Below are positions 6,991 through 9,075 of a DNA stretch of 9,075 nucleotides, piece after piece. The translations under genes were made by a program, and so were the position numbers. Position 1 is the first letter of the stretch, and the number at the start of each line of letters is the position of its first letter. The stretch comes from Bacteroidia bacterium. GTDB taxonomy: Bacteria; Bacteroidota; Bacteroidia; JAESSM01; NORP286. A model generated the notes under the pieces. It was not told where the DNA came from. It saw only the letters and a program-made list of their open reading frames with translations, and searched no databases. Location of the stretch: assembly GCA_016764115.1 (NCBI GenBank), contig JAESSM010000120.1, positions 1 to 9,075 on the forward strand, in the 5' to 3' direction.

Positions 6991-8343
6991 ATGGAAATTG
7001 TTTTAGCAATAAGTTACACTGCTTTATTCATTTATTTAATATTTAAACTATCCTTTTTCAGGATCCATGGTTTACCAAGAAAATTCATAACGGGAGTTTT
7101 CTTTCTGAAGTTGTTGTGTGGACTGGCGCTGGCTTTCTTGTATAAATATCATTATCCTGAACCGGAGAAATATGCTGATACTATAAAATACTTTAATGAT
7201 AGCAAAGTCTTGTATGAGTTGATCTATACAGATCCTTTGGCTTTTTTTGAACTTCTTTTTACAGTTAATAATGAGTCAATTTTACATCTTGAGTATTATT
7301 TGCATTTAATGGATTGGTGGACTTTTGAAAGTCAAACAATAATTAAGGTAAATGCTTTAATGAGAATATTTTCAGGTGGGTTTTACTTTGTGCATGTAGT
7401 GTTTTTTGTTTTCCTGTCACTCATTGGGTTGGTTGCATTTTACAAGTTTCTTAACAAAGTTATCCCCGGTCATTTACTTTGTAAATACGTCAGTGTGTTC
7501 TTTGTTCCCTCAGTATTGTTTTGGGGTTCTGGAGCTTTAAAAGAGGGAGTATTTATTTTTGCAAATGGGGTTTTCTTTTACTCCCTTTATGAGATTCTAA
7601 CTAAAAGGGCAACATTATTAAGGCTGTTAACTTGCATTTTAGGACTCTATTTATTGATGTTTAATCAATACTATTTGGTGGCTTTGCTGGTTCCGTGCCT
7701 TGTAGCATTTGTAATTACTACGTATGCTAACCCTAAGCGGGTTGGATGGTTCTTCTCTGCGATATCGATAGGATATTGGTTGATAGTGCTAAATGCATAC
7801 AGAATATTTCCGAAATATGATTTTATAAAGTCGTTATATAAAAAACAGCAGCATTTTATAGGTTATACATCAGATGTAGACGTAGCAAGTTTGATTGATT
7901 ATAAAGTACTAAAGCCAACATTCTTAAGTTTGGTGGAATGTACACCCACGGCTTTTTTTAATAGCATCCTTCGGCCACACATTATGGAAATAAAAAATGC
8001 TTTGATGCTAATGGCAGCATTAGAGAATATGCTGTATATTATATTATTTATGGCAATTATTATTTCCTTTAATAAGGCGAGGTTTAGGAGATTGTTTCGA
8101 TTTCCAATAATTCAGTTTTCTATTTATTTCAGCGTGCTTTTATTTCTGCTAATTGGCTTGGTGGTACCTGTTGCCGGAGCAATTGTAAGGTATAAAGTCC
8201 CCCTATTAATTTACTGGACATTTGTTTTGATGATGATGGTAGATCCTCAAAAGTTAAGCGCACGGATTGGTGTTTTGAAACCGATAATTAGCTATTTTTA
8301 TAAAATTGAGGTGAAACTAAAAAAAGGTACTTTTTCCCATTAA
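6991..8343 (+). CDS. Multi-pass inner-membrane protein of unknown function
   Basis: I do not recognise a characterised family, though the wording resembles hypothetical membrane proteins of Bacteroidota. From the ATG at 6991 it has 450 residues. An in-frame TTG at 6973 would add six, but the ATG is preferred. Hydrophobic segments lie near residues 2-19, 33-51, 133-152, 168-200, 208-242, 252-268, 346-360 and 373-417, suggesting roughly 9-11 membrane passes. A polar stretch (about 52-128) contains KYADTIKYFNDS. Two islands look conserved: PSVLFWGSGALKEG at 173-186, between hydrophobic segments, and AIVRYKVPLL at 397-406. An 'RY..P' element before a late helix, and 'PS..FW.SG..K' loops, recur in polysaccharide polymerases and lipid-linked glycosyltransferases. 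I offer that only as a faint hint. It is divergent from purL and alone in its unit. No signal for regulation is clear; TTATTTTG at 6964-6971 is a poor -7 candidate. Confidence 0.85.
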   Translation: MEIVLAISYTALFIYLIFKLSFFRIHGLPRKFITGVFFLKLLCGLALAFLYKYHYPEPEKYADTIKYFNDSKVLYELIYTDPLAFFELLFTVNNESILHLEYYLHLMDWWTFESQTIIKVNALMRIFSGGFYFVHVVFFVFLSLIGLVAFYKFLNKVIPGHLLCKYVSVFFVPSVLFWGSGALKEGVFIFANGVFFYSLYEILTKRATLLRLLTCILGLYLLMFNQYYLVALLVPCLVAFVITTYANPKRVGWFFSAISIGYWLIVLNAYRIFPKYDFIKSLYKKQQHFIGYTSDVDVASLIDYKVLKPTFLSLVECTPTAFFNSILRPHIMEIKNALMLMAALENMLYIILFMAIIISFNKARFRRLFRFPIIQFSIYFSVLLFLLIGLVVPVAGAIVRYKVPLLIYWTFVLMMMVDPQKLSARIGVLKPIISYFYKIEVKLKKGTFSH

Positions 8344-8347
8344 TGGG
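8336..8347. repeat. 12-bp palindrome across the stop codon
   Basis: CCCATTAATGGG is a perfect palindrome whose centre overlaps the TAA stop of the membrane-protein gene. It could form a very short hairpin but has no T-run directly after it. It is likely incidental. Confidence 0.35.
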
Positions 8348-8416
8348 CTATTTTATTAGACCTATTTCCTAAAAAGTATAGTTATTTCATTCGTATCATG
8401 CATTATTTTGATTGTA

Positions 8417-8444
8417 TTCACAAAAAAGTATACTTTTTTGTGAA
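8417..8444. terminator. Perfect 28-nt palindrome, probable terminator or operator
   Basis: The half-site TTCACAAAAAAGTA (8417-8430) is followed at once by its exact reverse complement (8431-8444), centred on GTATAC. As RNA it gives a hairpin with an A-run in one arm and a U-run in the other. That would suit a terminator insulating glnN from the membrane-protein gene 74 bases upstream. With no spacer it would equally suit a dimeric regulator's operator before glnN, which starts 94 bases further on. Confidence 0.55.
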
Positions 8445-8466
8445 AATGTTGATAAATAGTGTGAAT

Positions 8467-8497
8467 TTGTCACTATCATGTCGTATTATTGTATAAT
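8467..8497 (+). promoter_or_regulatory. glnN: Weak candidate glnN promoter
   Basis: TTGTCA (8467-8472) and TATAAT (8492-8497) are 19 bases apart, and TATTATTG (8484-8491) is a one-mismatch match to the Bacteroidota -7 box but with a short spacing. Either could drive glnN, leaving a leader of about 35 bases. A small inverted repeat (ATAGTG at 8456-8461, CACTAT at 8471-8476) overlaps the -35-like element. All of these are weak in AT-rich DNA. Confidence 0.3.
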
Positions 8498-8538
8498 ATT
8501 AAAGAACCAACTATTAACCCCTTTTAAAAATTACAATT

Positions 8539-9075
8539 ATGAGATTTAAAGCAATTGAATCAGTTCAAGAGCGCTTTGGCCAAGTACAAGGATTGCCATC
8601 CAATGGAAAAAGCACTACAAAATTATCTGAATACTTCGGTTCGTACGTATTTAATCAGCAGTCTATGAGGGAATACCTTTCTGAAGATTCATTTAAAGCA
8701 GTTATGCAGGCAATCAATAAAGGGAGAAAAATTGATAGGAACTTGGCAGATCAAATTGCATCTGGAATGAAAGCTTGGGCGTTAAGTAAAGGGGCAACAC
8801 ATTATACCCACTGGTTTCAGCCTTTGACGGGGGCTACTGCTGAGAAACATGATGCCTTTTATGAGCCACGGGCGGACGGGTTAGTAATTGAAAATTTTGA
8901 TGGTGGACAACTTGTTCAGCAAGAACCTGATGCTTCCAGTTTTCCAAGTGGAGGAATAAGAAATACTTTTGAAGCAAGAGGTTACACAGCTTGGGATCCA
9001 ACTTCTCATGCATTTGTTGTGAATTTTAAGGGAGGAGGTGGAACGTTGTGCATACCAACTGTTTTTGTTTCATAC
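8539..9075 (+). CDS. glnN: Glutamine synthetase type III, 3' end outside window
   Basis: GSIII condenses glutamate and ammonia to glutamine with ATP, in the cytoplasm. The family is about 700-730 residues, and only the first 179 codons are here; the frame is open to the last base. Identification is clear from [45 protein letters not shown] (86-104) and [20 protein letters not shown] (120-139), the GSIII N-terminal and first catalytic blocks. Then comes [20 protein letters not shown], with acidic residues (E129, E145) at positions expected to serve metal binding. The ATG at 8539 gives the family N-terminus. The upstream context is A-rich (AAAAATTACAATT) with no Shine-Dalgarno, which is normal for this phylum. 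It stands as its own unit behind the 28-nt palindrome. This is the typical glutamine synthetase of many Bacteroidota. Confidence 0.95.
   Translation, partial: MRFKAIESVQERFGQVQGLPSNGKSTTKLSEYFGSYVFNQQSMREYLSEDSFKAVMQAINKGRKIDRNLADQIASGMKAWALSKGATHYTHWFQPLTGATAEKHDAFYEPRADGLVIENFDGGQLVQQEPDASSFPSGGIRNTFEARGYTAWDPTSHAFVVNFKGGGGTLCIPTVFVSY

Noticed and set aside
8344..8538. Riboswitch or small RNA in the glnN leader
   Set aside because: Apart from the palindrome and a 6-bp inverted repeat I see no conserved glutamine- or glycine-riboswitch core; the stretch is otherwise plain AT-rich DNA.

Overview
The window is AT-rich, and every readable marker points to the phylum Bacteroidota. The evidence is a secreted protein with a C-terminal Por-type (type IX secretion, T9SS) sorting domain, a GlnN-type (GSIII) glutamine synthetase, a LysA with strongly Bacteroidota-like wording, a Bacteroidota-style promoter (TTG-N19-TACTTTTG) before purL, small XRE and ORF6N proteins of the kind common in this phylum, and A-rich rather than Shine-Dalgarno start contexts. 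I cannot name the genus.

Layout. Bases 1-1107 (minus) are the first 369 codons of lysA; its 3' end lies outside the window. Bases 1168-1536 (plus) are a 5'-truncated remnant of an ORF6N/phage-antirepressor-like gene. Bases 1611-1846 (minus) are a small XRE-type regulator broken by a single-base deletion. Bases 2014-4550 (plus) are a large T9SS cargo protein. A perfect 20-bp tandem duplication at 2055-2094 cuts its signal peptide out of frame, leaving an 819-codon body without an export signal. A perfect 14-bp hairpin at 4557-4589 separates it from the convergent purL (4602-6848, minus). A divergent multi-pass membrane protein of unknown function follows (6991-8343, plus). An intergenic stretch with a perfect 28-nt palindrome leads into the first 179 codons of glnN (8539 onward, plus; truncated by the window end).

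How the genes relate. lysA (lysine and meso-diaminopimelate branch), purL (purine synthesis) and glnN (nitrogen assimilation) are housekeeping genes. PurL uses ammonia that its partner PurQ releases from glutamine, so GlnN and PurL are metabolically linked, but they are separate transcription units here. The 0.9 kb between lysA and the T9SS protein holds three damaged genes in a row (truncated ORF6N, frameshifted XRE, signal peptide broken by duplication). This is either a small decaying accessory patch or a place where sequencing or assembly errors cluster.

The most interesting observation is the 20-bp tandem duplication. Removing one copy restores a textbook signal peptide in frame with the whole protein, so this is a recent inactivating mutation, a reversible on/off switch, or an assembly error. 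I see no CRISPR array, RNA gene, insertion sequence or clearly novel multi-gene system.
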